DNA of 40,124 nucleotides from Mucilaginibacter sp. (GTDB lineage Bacteria > Bacteroidota > Bacteroidia > Sphingobacteriales > Sphingobacteriaceae), in assembly GCA_028287975.1 (NCBI GenBank), contig JAQBOP010000339.1:1-40124 (forward strand). The letters are read 5' to 3'. Made by a program: the position numbers and the translations under genes. Shown in pieces: positions 32,454 to 40,124 of this stretch; position 1 is the stretch's first letter, and the number at the start of each line of letters is the position of its first letter. Under the pieces are notes generated by a model. The model saw nothing but the letters and a program-made list of their open reading frames with translations. It ran no database searches and was not told where the DNA came from.

Positions 32454-35006
32454 TTAAGAAATCACCCTACCCATATACGGATCACTGTATCCGGTGCGGC
32501 CGGTTTCAACCCTGCCTGCATATCTTTTTTCGAACAACTCATGGCCTTTTACTTTTGCGCTGAAATCATACCAGTTATGGCTTTTATCCAGTTTTAAAAC
32601 CAAACTTGTTTCGGCCGATGCAACTATCGTTTTTAAATGATTATTTATTTTATACGAATGGTCTATAATTTCAACAACCTGTTGCTTTTGGGTATTATTC
32701 TTTATTTTAAGTACCACATTACCACTAAGCTGATTGCTGGTCAATGCCTTTTGGTAATCAAAATGAATATCAATATCAGGGTCATTATGATTGCCTTTAA
32801 ATTCACGGTAAAATCCGTTTGGACCGTATACTCTCAGATGGTAATTATCACTACCAAACTCTTTAAGCGGCCAGGTATCAGCCAAGCTATCTCCTGCTGT
32901 TAATCCGTACGACCAGGTGCGAACATCTTCAAACTGAGATCCATCAGCTTTAACATATTTGCCGGGAGCATATACATTAAATGGTGCACCAATGCTTTTG
33001 TCGCCAAAAACTTTATTGCCCGCGGTAAATTTTATTTCAAATGCTTTTTTATCGGCACTTAATTTTCCATCTACATGCAGTTCATAAGGTAATGCGCACG
33101 ATGGCTTTATCCCTTTTTCCTGCTTAGGCATATAAGGCGAATTGTCCGGGTCATGATTTATGGCTGCAATTTCTGACTTGTCAAGTAATTTATAAGAGGG
33201 CAGTTCCTTGAATTTGGTTTTATGGATACTTTCAACGAACGCATTACGAGCTAAAAACTCAGGCGTTTGTGTTTTCTCGCTATGATGCGGCCTGAATACT
33301 GACGTAAGGTTACCGCATACGGTGCGGCGCCAATCGCTTATGTTTGGCTCAATTACTTTCTTACCTGTTTTTTTGCTTAAAAACTCTTCTAAAAACTGTA
33401 ATGTCGAGGTGTGATCAAACACCTCTGAATTTACAAAACCACCTTTGCTCCAGGGTGAGGCGATCACCATTGGCACCCGGAAACCTAAGCCGATAGAACT
33501 TTCACGGTCATACTTCGCCGGGAAACCATTTCTTTCGTTTTCCTGTTCCACAGTTACAAATTCAACGCGGGTATCAATTCCCTTTGAAACGGCACCAGTT
33601 CCTGCCTTGTGAGAATGCGGCGCTACAAAAGGTGGCACATGGTCAAAATAGCCGTCGTTTTCATCATAAGTAAGAATAAAGATGGTCTTTTTCCAAACCT
33701 CCGGATTTTGTGTAAGTATATCCAGCACCTCTGATACATACCATGCGCCATACCATGCTGCTGTAGGGTGATCGCTAAAATTCTCTGGGGCGCTTAACCA
33801 TGATACCGTCGGCAGTTTACCGGTTTTAACATCATCCCTGAATTGGTACAACACATCCCCCTTGGGTACCTGCATTTCGCGCTCTGTACCATTATCATCA
33901 TACTTTAAAGTAATCAGATCATGGTAATCAGTGTCGTTTTTGTTGGTATCGAAAGCCTTTAAATGAATGCTTTTTTCCCTGTCAGATAAACCTTCAAATT
34001 TGCCGGGTTTAAGGCCTGTTTTTGCTTTTTTTAAATCTTCCAGGGATTTTTGTCTGGATCTTAACTCTATTTTCAGATGATCAATATGCGCATCTCCGGT
34101 TGGCAAACTGTCTATCTTTTTTTGCGTTTCGGCAATCATACCAGGCAGTTTGTCGATGCGGGCATCTAAAGCCTCTAAATGTTTTTCATGGAGGTGGATA
34201 TTATATTGCTCAAAAAACTCCAGCGGGTTGTCCTGGAAGTTAGATAGCCAGGCATCCTGCTCGCCCTCAAAACCCACATCAATGCTCATTTCGTTCTGGT
34301 AACATTTCCATGAAATACCATGATCCTCTAAACGCTCCGGGAAAGTAGCCCATTTCAGGGTGCCATAATCCATGTCATCGTTCCAGACATTGGCACGGGA
34401 ATTTTCATGCTGTTCTTCCCTAATCGTGCCTGTCCAAAAGTATAGCCGGTTAGGATTGGTACCGGTTAACGCCGAACAAAAGCTTTGATCGCACACCGTA
34501 AAAGTATCAGCCAGGGCATAATAAAAAGGGATATCTTCGCGGGTATGGTATCCTAATGTCAGCGGCATGTGGCTGTATTGTTTTATACCATTCTTTTTTT
34601 CGATCAGCCATTGGTCAAACTTACCATCATTACGGCTATTTACCTGGTTGGCCCATGAATGCGGCAATGAGCTCATCCAGGTAGCTTTGGTGTTTTTTAT
34701 GTCGAGATGGAAAGGTGCATAGGTTTCGCCTTTTTCGTTGGATTGCAACCACACTTTATTTTTATTGGGAAGATCAATAGCACGTGGATCATTAAACCCC
34801 CTTACACCTTTCAGTGTGCCAAAACAATGGTCAAAAGATCGATTTTCCTGCATCAAAATAACTATATGCTCGGCATCCAGATAAGTACTGCCTTCGGGCG
34901 CATTAATAGCCATGGCCTTTTGGATTGATGCCGGCAGCATACCGCTAACACTTGCAGCGCCAGTTAATAATGCAGCTTTCTTTAAAAAATCTCTCCTGTT
35001 ATCCAT
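32454..35006 (-). CDS. plcN: phosphocholine-specific phospholipase C
   Basis: An 850-aa secreted phospholipase C of the Pseudomonas PlcH/PlcN family, hydrolysing phosphatidylcholine or sphingomyelin head groups. The N-terminus has a Tat motif (NRRDFLKK, 3-10) followed by a hydrophobic stretch and Ala-rich cleavage region, so export folded is expected. The active-site region is ILMQENRSFDHCFGTLKG (50-67); later AWYGAWYVSEVL and IFILTYDENDGYFDHVPPFV contain more catalytic acidic residues. A charged helical insert (about 265-335) lies inside the catalytic part. Two C-terminal DUF756-type repeats end the protein. Gene symbol by family; the substrate is inferred. Confidence 0.9.
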   Translation of the reverse strand: MDNRRDFLKKAALLTGAASVSGMLPASIQKAMAINAPEGSTYLDAEHIVILMQENRSFDHCFGTLKGVRGFNDPRAIDLPNKNKVWLQSNEKGETYAPFHLDIKNTKATWMSSLPHSWANQVNSRNDGKFDQWLIEKKNGIKQYSHMPLTLGYHTREDIPFYYALADTFTVCDQSFCSALTGTNPNRLYFWTGTIREEQHENSRANVWNDDMDYGTLKWATFPERLEDHGISWKCYQNEMSIDVGFEGEQDAWLSNFQDNPLEFFEQYNIHLHEKHLEALDARIDKLPGMIAETQKKIDSLPTGDAHIDHLKIELRSRQKSLEDLKKAKTGLKPGKFEGLSDREKSIHLKAFDTNKNDTDYHDLITLKYDDNGTEREMQVPKGDVLYQFRDDVKTGKLPTVSWLSAPENFSDHPTAAWYGAWYVSEVLDILTQNPEVWKKTIFILTYDENDGYFDHVPPFVAPHSHKAGTGAVSKGIDTRVEFVTVEQENERNGFPAKYDRESSIGLGFRVPMVIASPWSKGGFVNSEVFDHTSTLQFLEEFLSKKTGKKVIEPNISDWRRTVCGNLTSVFRPHHSEKTQTPEFLARNAFVESIHKTKFKELPSYKLLDKSEIAAINHDPDNSPYMPKQEKGIKPSCALPYELHVDGKLSADKKAFEIKFTAGNKVFGDKSIGAPFNVYAPGKYVKADGSQFEDVRTWSYGLTAGDSLADTWPLKEFGSDNYHLRVYGPNGFYREFKGNHNDPDIDIHFDYQKALTSNQLSGNVVLKIKNNTQKQQVVEIIDHSYKINNHLKTIVASAETSLVLKLDKSHNWYDFSAKVKGHELFEKRYAGRVETGRTGYSDPYMGRVIS

Positions 35007-35440
35007 CTCAGTTATATTGTTATTTCAAATATTAAAAATATCTATTTTCCTGAGGCAAAAAATTCTTCGTATAACCAAACGATAATGTCATTTCATTGCC
35101 GTCATTTATAGCTACATAAGTTCAATTTCTTTATTAGTTCAGTTTGACTGTTCATCATTTTAGGATAGATACTGTGCCGTTGTAACAATTATCAATCCTT
35201 AAAAATACCAATAGTATATAAGTACTCTGTTACCAGTGTATTAATAATTTCTTATTAAATAAGTATGAAGCGCCTTATAATTTAACAACCGACATTTATA
35301 ATTCGAAAGCATTTATCAGCACTAATATTTGTAACTAATTCGCTTCGACAACATTCCTTTTTAATTTACTAATAAAGAAAAAGGGTATCTATGAAATGAT
35401 ACCCTTCGGCTAAAAAAATAATATCTGTAACAGGGTTTAC
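35007..35440. other. 434-bp gap without a gene
   Basis: AT-rich spacer upstream of the phospholipase and downstream of the cold-shock gene. No reading frame of note, no convincing -7 box. It holds the terminator at 35381-35406. Confidence 0.5.
35381..35406 (-). terminator. terminator after the 150-aa cold-shock-domain gene
   Basis: AAGGGTATC and GATACCCTT pair perfectly around an 8-nt loop. On the minus strand the stem is followed by TTTTCTTTA, so it ends the cold-shock locus. Confidence 0.85.
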
Positions 35441-35893
35441 CTATTTGGAAAGTTTAACTTTTACCGCGGTCGAGCCTTTTACACCTGGTTCAATCTCAAA
35501 GGTCACTTTGTTGTTTTCTTTGATAGGCTCGGTTAAACTGTTGACGTGTACAAAAATGCTTTCCTGGGTCTGCATATCCTTGATAAAGCCATAACCTTTA
35601 GCCTCATTGAAAAAACTTACAATGCCACTACGAACAACTTCCTGCACGATATCTTCCTGTTTGGGGATAGCGATCTGGATATCGGCGGAGTTAATCTTTA
35701 ATTTCCGGGAAGGGTCTGGCGGCGTGGAAGTGATATTGCCATATTCATCAATATAGGCCATCATATCTTCCAGGCTCTTACCCTTTACCGCACTTGATTT
35801 GCGTTCTTCGGCTTTTTCTAATTTTTCTTTTGCTTTTTTTAGCCGCTTCTTTTCTTTCTCCTTTTTACTAAATGTTTCGGTTGATCTGGCCAA
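35441..35893 (-). CDS. cold-shock-domain protein with N-terminal basic and ITSTPPD modules
   Basis: A 150-aa two-part protein. Residues 1-40 are a Lys/Glu-rich helix. Residues 43-60 are DMMAYIDEYGNITSTPPD. A linker follows, then a complete cold-shock domain (about 88-150) with RNP1 KGYGFI (99-104) and RNP2 SIFVH (112-116). The N-terminal 60 residues match the independent 68-aa protein at 21580-21786. The gene is 2 bp downstream of another cold-shock gene, so the pair is cotranscribed. Probably an RNA chaperone with an added protein or RNA contact site. Confidence 0.92.
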   Translation of the reverse strand: MARSTETFSKKEKEKKRLKKAKEKLEKAEERKSSAVKGKSLEDMMAYIDEYGNITSTPPDPSRKLKINSADIQIAIPKQEDIVQEVVRSGIVSFFNEAKGYGFIKDMQTQESIFVHVNSLTEPIKENNKVTFEIEPGVKGSTAVKVKLSK

Positions 35894-35895
35894 GC

Positions 35896-36087
35896 TTAAG
35901 CAATTTTAACATTAACCGCGCTTGGACCTTTTTTGCCATCTTCCACTTCGTAAGTAACGGAATCGCCTTCGCGGATCTCGTCTTGTAAGCCGGTTACATG
36001 TACAAATACTTCTTTGCCTCCCTGATCCGGGGTAATAAAGCCGAAGCCTTTTTGTTCATTAAAAAATTTAACTGTTCCTGTTGCCAT
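35896..36087 (-). CDS. cold shock protein (CspA family)
   Basis: A 63-aa cold-shock domain from the ATG at 36087 (MATGTVKFFNEQKGFGFITPDQGG). RNP1 is KGFGFI (13-18) and RNP2 VFVH (27-30). It is full length. An open frame eight codons upstream was rejected because MATGTVKFFN is the family start. It lies directly before the two-module cold-shock gene. The region upstream (about 130 bp) should contain its leader. Confidence 0.95.
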   Translation of the reverse strand: MATGTVKFFNEQKGFGFITPDQGGKEVFVHVTGLQDEIREGDSVTYEVEDGKKGPSAVNVKIA

Positions 36088-36218
36088 GATTTGTTTTGAA
36101 TAAGCGAGCAAGTTACGGTTAATTTTCGACTGGACTAAATAAATTCAGCAGATCTTCTTTAGAAACAGCTACCATCATCTGCATTTATGCACTAAAATGA
36201 CACCTTTAAACACAAAAA

Positions 36219-36246
36219 AAGCCCATTTCAATTAAGAAATGAGCTT
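36219..36246 (-). terminator. terminator after the pectate-lyase-like gene
   Basis: AAGCCCATTTC and GAAATGAGCTT pair with one mismatch around a 6-nt loop. On the minus strand the stem is followed by TTTTT. It ends transcription of the 953-aa gene, about 100 bp after the stop. Confidence 0.8.
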
Positions 36247-36347
36247 CATTATTTCTGTAGTGGTCACTATAAATTTCGAACCATTTTCTGTCTGATTTGG
36301 GCCCAAGACGCAGATTTATCACGGCACAGAAAGTTCTACTGAGAATT

Positions 36348-39209
36348 TCACTTCTTATCGGGAACAATATCAGATCCATAAATCTTGTCAGGTTGCGCGT
36401 TATTTCCCCTAAACCCGGAGATATAATAGTTATTGGTTAGCTCTATCGAGACGCCGGTTGGGTGTAGCTTCGCATACACGTTATCCCCGGTAGCCTCGCC
36501 TGTCATTTTACGTGCGAAGTAAGAAGTGTACACATGCGCTTTTCCGCCTCTGTTGTCTATACCGGGGGCGCCAGACTGTGTGAAGTTTGCCTGTTGGAAA
36601 CGCACTGTACCACTATTTATGATAGCCCCTATGGTAGGGCTGCCCCAAAAAGCACTGTTGTACAGGATAAGTTGAGCATCAGGATCGACTTTGTTTGTTT
36701 TAACTTCGCCTCCCATAAGGACATATGACCTCACAGGCTCTGCTGTTTTTGTAGTGACCAACTCGGAGTTGACCGCGATTATTTTAGTGTTTTTGTCGGC
36801 GTCTTCTACAAATAAAGAATACGAGCATCCGTCTGAGCCATGACCTATAACTGTCATTTTTCCGGGATACTTACCGGTTATTGCATCTTTCAGGAAATGT
36901 ATGCCGTAGAATGACCCGTAAACGAAGTTGTTGAAAATCGTCTGGTTTTTAATATCGGCAAATTTAAGCGCGCTGCAATTTGATTGCACAAAATGTGTCA
37001 AAGATACTTTCGGATATCCCTGCCCTTCTTGTGGAATTCGTGATCCGTAATGCGGATTGAGCTGCATATTCCGGATAAATCCACCTTCAGCACTTCCACC
37101 CACCCAAATGCCTGCTCTTGCTAATACGCCGGCAAAATAATCAACATAGTGTCCGCTGCTGTTGTATGAAGCGAGGTCTATTCCTTTATCGCCAACTGCA
37201 GTTACATTAACTATATATACATTTGGCCCTTGTCCCTGTATCAGGAACGGAGTTATTCTGGGATTATCGGCGCTAAAGCCGTCAGTTGCTATATTAAGCT
37301 GGGCGATTGTAACTCCTCTGATACCCGCACCTGCCCCGAGCTGTATAAGCGAAGGGCCTTTTTCTCCGGCCGCACCACCGCTATAAGTTGTAAATATACC
37401 TACACCACCATTTTGCGTATGGTGCTGTACATCCCATGTTCCTCTCAATTCAACTCCCGAAGGAATTTTGATAGGATTGTTCACTAAATATCTTCCAGCC
37501 GGCAGATACATTGTACCACCACCGCCAGCCTTAACCGCGTTAAGCGCCGTTTGTAATTTAACCGATACATCTTCTGTCGGTTGGTCGTTGTTAAAGCCGG
37601 TTGCCCTGGGCAGATCGACTTTCAAAACGTTGCTTGACACCGGTCTCGGGTGTTTTTCAATATCTGTTTTTATGTTTTTAGGAATCGGATCAAACAAATA
37701 TTCCTTGCCGTTATAAATCTCAACATTGGCGGATTTGCTGTCATTTTTAATTTCCAATTTGCCGTTATAGCCGGAGTTCACCGATTTGAGCGTGTTCACG
37801 TTTGTACCCAGAAGAATATGCCCGACAGGTTTTTTAAAATCGCACTGGGTGAGGAGTACGTTACCATTGTTTATTCTAAGCGCGTAGTCGTTGTATTCGC
37901 TAAACGTACAACTTTCAAAGGATACAACTCCGTTGCTACCATCACTGACGATAGGCCCGGTGAAATCTACGCCGTTGAATTGAACGGAAGTTTTGAAATC
38001 GTCAAAGAAATACACAGCCTTACCATCTTTTTCGGCCCCAAATGTAGAATTAGATATAAGCAAACCGTATGGATTAACAGCCTGAATATATAAACCGGTT
38101 CCACAATTTTTGATATGAGTTTCGTAAAACTGCGCATTGGGGCTATCGGAGAAACCGGGTTCTCTGCCAACCCACATACCCGTCTTATAACCGGAAACAT
38201 ACAGAGATGACACATATTCCCAATCTGAGCGGTGCATATTGAATCCTGTGCCGTTCGCTTTTGTGTATTCGGTAACCTTCGCAAGCGATGGTGAACCCGG
38301 AAGTCCTGAATTGGCCCAGTATTTAGGGTCTATTTTAACATTCTCGATACGTCCGATATCGGTGCATACATGCACTTCGATTCCTGTACTTAGGGCGGTC
38401 ATGTAGCTGTTCAAAACATAATGCAGTTCGCTGGGAGCGGAATAGAAACCGTTGTAGGCGTTTACAAGAGTTACGTGTTCAATGGTCGCACAGTCGCCGC
38501 CTGGCTGAAATAATGTCCATGGATATGGTTTTATGTCTTTGATATCCTGTTCAGGATACCAAATTGACAGGTTCGTCACACCGGTACCCGTTTTCATATC
38601 TATAAATCTGTCGGCTATACTTGTATAGGTAGTGCGAAGTGCGTTGCCAGCCTGCGAGTCGTTCCAAAAACTTTCAACAGTTCCATTATAATTGGGCGCG
38701 TTTTTGCCAACGCGCACTTCAAGAATGGTTCCGAGGACTTTCCCTTTGTTTAATTCAGGATCCGCCCAGTCGCCGCGAAGCTGCACACTCGTTGGGAGAT
38801 TCAGAACATATTGGTAATTAAAGTCTTTCATTGTCTCCTCAGTACCCTTACGCACTCTAACATTCCTGGTGGCAGTTTGCGTACTGCGGAACTCATAATT
38901 GCCCGCCGGTATATACACTACACCACCGCCGTTGTTATATGCGGCATCAATAGCCGCCTGGAAAGCCGCCCTGTTGTCAAACCCAGGCTTGGCTTTCGCG
39001 CCAAATTTCGGATCGGTCACTATAAAGTCAGCTATAACCCAATCTTTTGTAGGATAAATAGTTTTTATGCTTCGCTGGTTTGCTTGCTGTTTATTCGCCC
39101 CTGGTTGAGCATTAGCAATGTTTGTAATAAAAATAGCGATAATGGCAATCATAGCCATTTTACCCAACTTTGAAACTGTTTTTGTAATTCTGAAATTTAC
39201 CCTACTCAT
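36348..39209 (-). CDS. secreted protein with two pectate-lyase-like beta-helix domains
   Basis: A 953-aa protein with a signal peptide (about 1-34, hydrophobic core MAMIAIIAIFITNIANA). The first half begins FIVTDPKFGAKAKPGFDNRAAFQAAIDAAYNNGGGVVYIPAGNYEF. The second (from about 540) reads NDQPTEDVSVKLQTALNAVKAGGGGTMYLPAGRYLVNNPIKIPSGVELRG. Both match the start of the Pectate_lyase_3 (GH28-related) family, so it is a tandem duplication of right-handed beta-helices. Many short polar turns (YGSDG, GNNNY-like) follow. Catalytic residues cannot be fixed from sequence. It may cleave or bind a pectin-like or other polyuronide. No partner SusC/SusD genes are in the window. Confidence 0.85.
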   Translation of the reverse strand: MSRVNFRITKTVSKLGKMAMIAIIAIFITNIANAQPGANKQQANQRSIKTIYPTKDWVIADFIVTDPKFGAKAKPGFDNRAAFQAAIDAAYNNGGGVVYIPAGNYEFRSTQTATRNVRVRKGTEETMKDFNYQYVLNLPTSVQLRGDWADPELNKGKVLGTILEVRVGKNAPNYNGTVESFWNDSQAGNALRTTYTSIADRFIDMKTGTGVTNLSIWYPEQDIKDIKPYPWTLFQPGGDCATIEHVTLVNAYNGFYSAPSELHYVLNSYMTALSTGIEVHVCTDIGRIENVKIDPKYWANSGLPGSPSLAKVTEYTKANGTGFNMHRSDWEYVSSLYVSGYKTGMWVGREPGFSDSPNAQFYETHIKNCGTGLYIQAVNPYGLLISNSTFGAEKDGKAVYFFDDFKTSVQFNGVDFTGPIVSDGSNGVVSFESCTFSEYNDYALRINNGNVLLTQCDFKKPVGHILLGTNVNTLKSVNSGYNGKLEIKNDSKSANVEIYNGKEYLFDPIPKNIKTDIEKHPRPVSSNVLKVDLPRATGFNNDQPTEDVSVKLQTALNAVKAGGGGTMYLPAGRYLVNNPIKIPSGVELRGTWDVQHHTQNGGVGIFTTYSGGAAGEKGPSLIQLGAGAGIRGVTIAQLNIATDGFSADNPRITPFLIQGQGPNVYIVNVTAVGDKGIDLASYNSSGHYVDYFAGVLARAGIWVGGSAEGGFIRNMQLNPHYGSRIPQEGQGYPKVSLTHFVQSNCSALKFADIKNQTIFNNFVYGSFYGIHFLKDAITGKYPGKMTVIGHGSDGCSYSLFVEDADKNTKIIAVNSELVTTKTAEPVRSYVLMGGEVKTNKVDPDAQLILYNSAFWGSPTIGAIINSGTVRFQQANFTQSGAPGIDNRGGKAHVYTSYFARKMTGEATGDNVYAKLHPTGVSIELTNNYYISGFRGNNAQPDKIYGSDIVPDKK

Positions 39210-39942
39210 ATATTTTTTAGTTTACCCGTTTTTTGAAATGGCCTATGGTCCTCATTATGCTGTTTAATTACTGTTTAAAGGTACATTGTTTTATTTTCAT
39301 TTCGATAAACACAATCCGGTGCTCAAGAGCGCGCGGAATGGGGTGGTCAGTTTCCCTGGAAGCAACAGTTGCCATAAATACTTCTTTAAGATGCAAAAGT
39401 TTTATACTGCATTTGTACCGGGCTTTGCGCCAAGTTCAACAAATTATTATGCAAATGCTGACGGGTATGGTAAGTTTGCTTGGGTTTGATCTGGAAAATA
39501 TGGAGCGACTGACTATCCAGTTCTGAAAATACGGTTCAGTTAACCCCCCGCACGTTGACCATTTGTTAGTTTATTTATCGCTACTAAATCAATTCCACAT
39601 AATGGGATGTTTTTTAACTCCTATTTTATGGAATTCTTTATCCTCTTTTTGTAACTGTTTTTATCTTCGGATTGGTCGTTACTTTACGTTGTGAATGCGA
39701 TTGATTATCAGATGATAGCAACAGTCGCGAAAACATCTACTAAAAGCAAAACAGATGAACGAAACCCTAAACCATAATGCCGATCTTTTTCCGCGGAAAC
39801 AATATCAGGCAAAAACAATCAAGTTAGCATTCCTATCGATGACTATTCGAGCTATTTGGTAAAACGTAGAATCTCTTTTTCAACAAATTTACCTTATTTC
39901 GTTATTGGTCATCAGCCTAGGCAAATAAAATCAGATTAATTA
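39210..39942. other. 733-bp gap with no supported gene
   Basis: This region holds only weak frames. 39286-39489 plus encodes 67 residues, including GFAPSSTNYYANADGYGKF, that look coding-like but match nothing known. 39755-39859 plus encodes 34 residues. Both could be remnants. No -7 box of quality was seen upstream of the pectate-lyase-like gene. Confidence 0.4.
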
Positions 39943-39974
39943 AAAAAGCCTTTCGCTCCATCGAAAGGCTTTTT
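39943..39974. terminator. strong bidirectional terminator
   Basis: AAAAAGCCTTTCG and CGAAAGGCTTTTT pair perfectly around CTCCAT, with A- and T-runs at both ends, so it can work on both strands. It probably ends the minus-strand gene entering from the right edge. Confidence 0.9.
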
Positions 39975-40037
39975 AACTATTTTAACTTAACTGATCTCAT
40001 TAATCGTAATGAGGAACGATAAAGAACTAGGAGGATC

Positions 40038-40124
40038 TTAAAAATGGTCATCTTTGTCATTTTTATCACGGATCATTTTAAAGATCACACCAATCAAAAA
40101 GATGATCAGCAACCATAAACCAAT
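40038..40124 (-). CDS. 3' end of a membrane-protein gene, partial
   Basis: The minus-strand frame entering at the right edge encodes 28 residues before TAA. A hydrophobic segment IGLWLLIIFLIGVIF is followed by a charged tail ending KDDHF. It fits the C-terminus of a single-segment or polytopic membrane protein with a short cytoplasmic tail. The 5' part lies outside the window, so no name is possible. A strong terminator lies 64 bp downstream, which supports it being a real gene. Confidence 0.6.
   Translation of the reverse strand: MGLWLLIIFLIGVIFKMIRDKNDKDDHF

Noticed and set aside
39233..39526. 97-aa plus-strand frame
   Set aside because: No family resemblance; it overlaps another frame in the same gap and has no promoter.
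1..40124. tRNA, rRNA, IS element or prophage
   Set aside because: None of the characteristic sequences or encoded proteins (transposase, integrase, capsid) was seen on either strand.

Overview
The window looks like chromosomal DNA from a Bacteroidota member of the Sphingobacteriaceae, most like Mucilaginibacter or Pedobacter. This is inferred from the gene families and from recurrent TAnnTTTG promoter -7 boxes (the Bacteroidota housekeeping sigma signature). Other pointers are the near absence of Shine-Dalgarno sequences, many SPII lipoproteins of the 'SCKK' type, and the order purH-mreB-mreC-mreD-mrdA-rodA. No tRNA, rRNA, CRISPR array, transposase or prophage gene was seen.

Layout. 1-787: 3'-truncated carA (minus). 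954-1600: PIN-toxin/antitoxin pair (minus). 1868-2026: four-unit 42-bp tandem repeat ending in a hairpin. 2124-3746: panB and an RluA-type pseudouridine synthase. 3802-4346: a second toxin-antitoxin pair (ParE/RelE fold). 4353-5342: a dlgD-like reductase (minus) with a promoter that nearly abuts its ATG. 5449-8284: a lipoprotein, purN, an MFS permease and a VOC protein. 8462-15880: purH and the rod-shape/elongasome cluster. 16074-18161: an acidic-linker protein, tdk and a single-domain response regulator. 18182-20320: a large secreted DUF6259-like, glycosidase-like protein.

20532-23801 is a small-gene and stress region. It holds a translationally coupled 45-aa/108-aa pair, a cold shock protein followed by a small basic protein, a lipoprotein, exported MsrA and MsrB, and a DUF4287 protein. 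23827-26010: secreted GH3 beta-glucosidase. 26219-28778: a TetR-MFS-isochorismatase-like cluster with matching inverted repeats upstream of both tetR and the MFS gene. 28888-32351: a DUF1801 protein, a secreted sugar dehydrogenase fused to cytochrome c, and a lipoprotein overlapping a membrane-anchored HNH protein. 32454-35006: Tat-type phospholipase C. 35441-36087: a second cold-shock locus. 36348-39209: a secreted protein with two pectate-lyase-like beta-helices. The final 900 bp is largely empty, with a strong terminator and the 3' end of a membrane-protein gene.

How it fits together. The core is housekeeping: pyrimidine/arginine, purine and pantothenate synthesis, and the lateral cell-wall machinery. 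Around it are accessory genes for extracellular polysaccharide and lipid breakdown (GH3, pectate-lyase-like, DUF6259-like, sorbosone-type dehydrogenase, PLC) and envelope or stress protection. The most distinctive points are the 42-bp array, the AATCTTTAATAAC intergenic repeats shared by two loci, the split versus fused forms of a cold-shock-associated domain, the two-site TetR operator candidate, and the lipoprotein/membrane-HNH pair.
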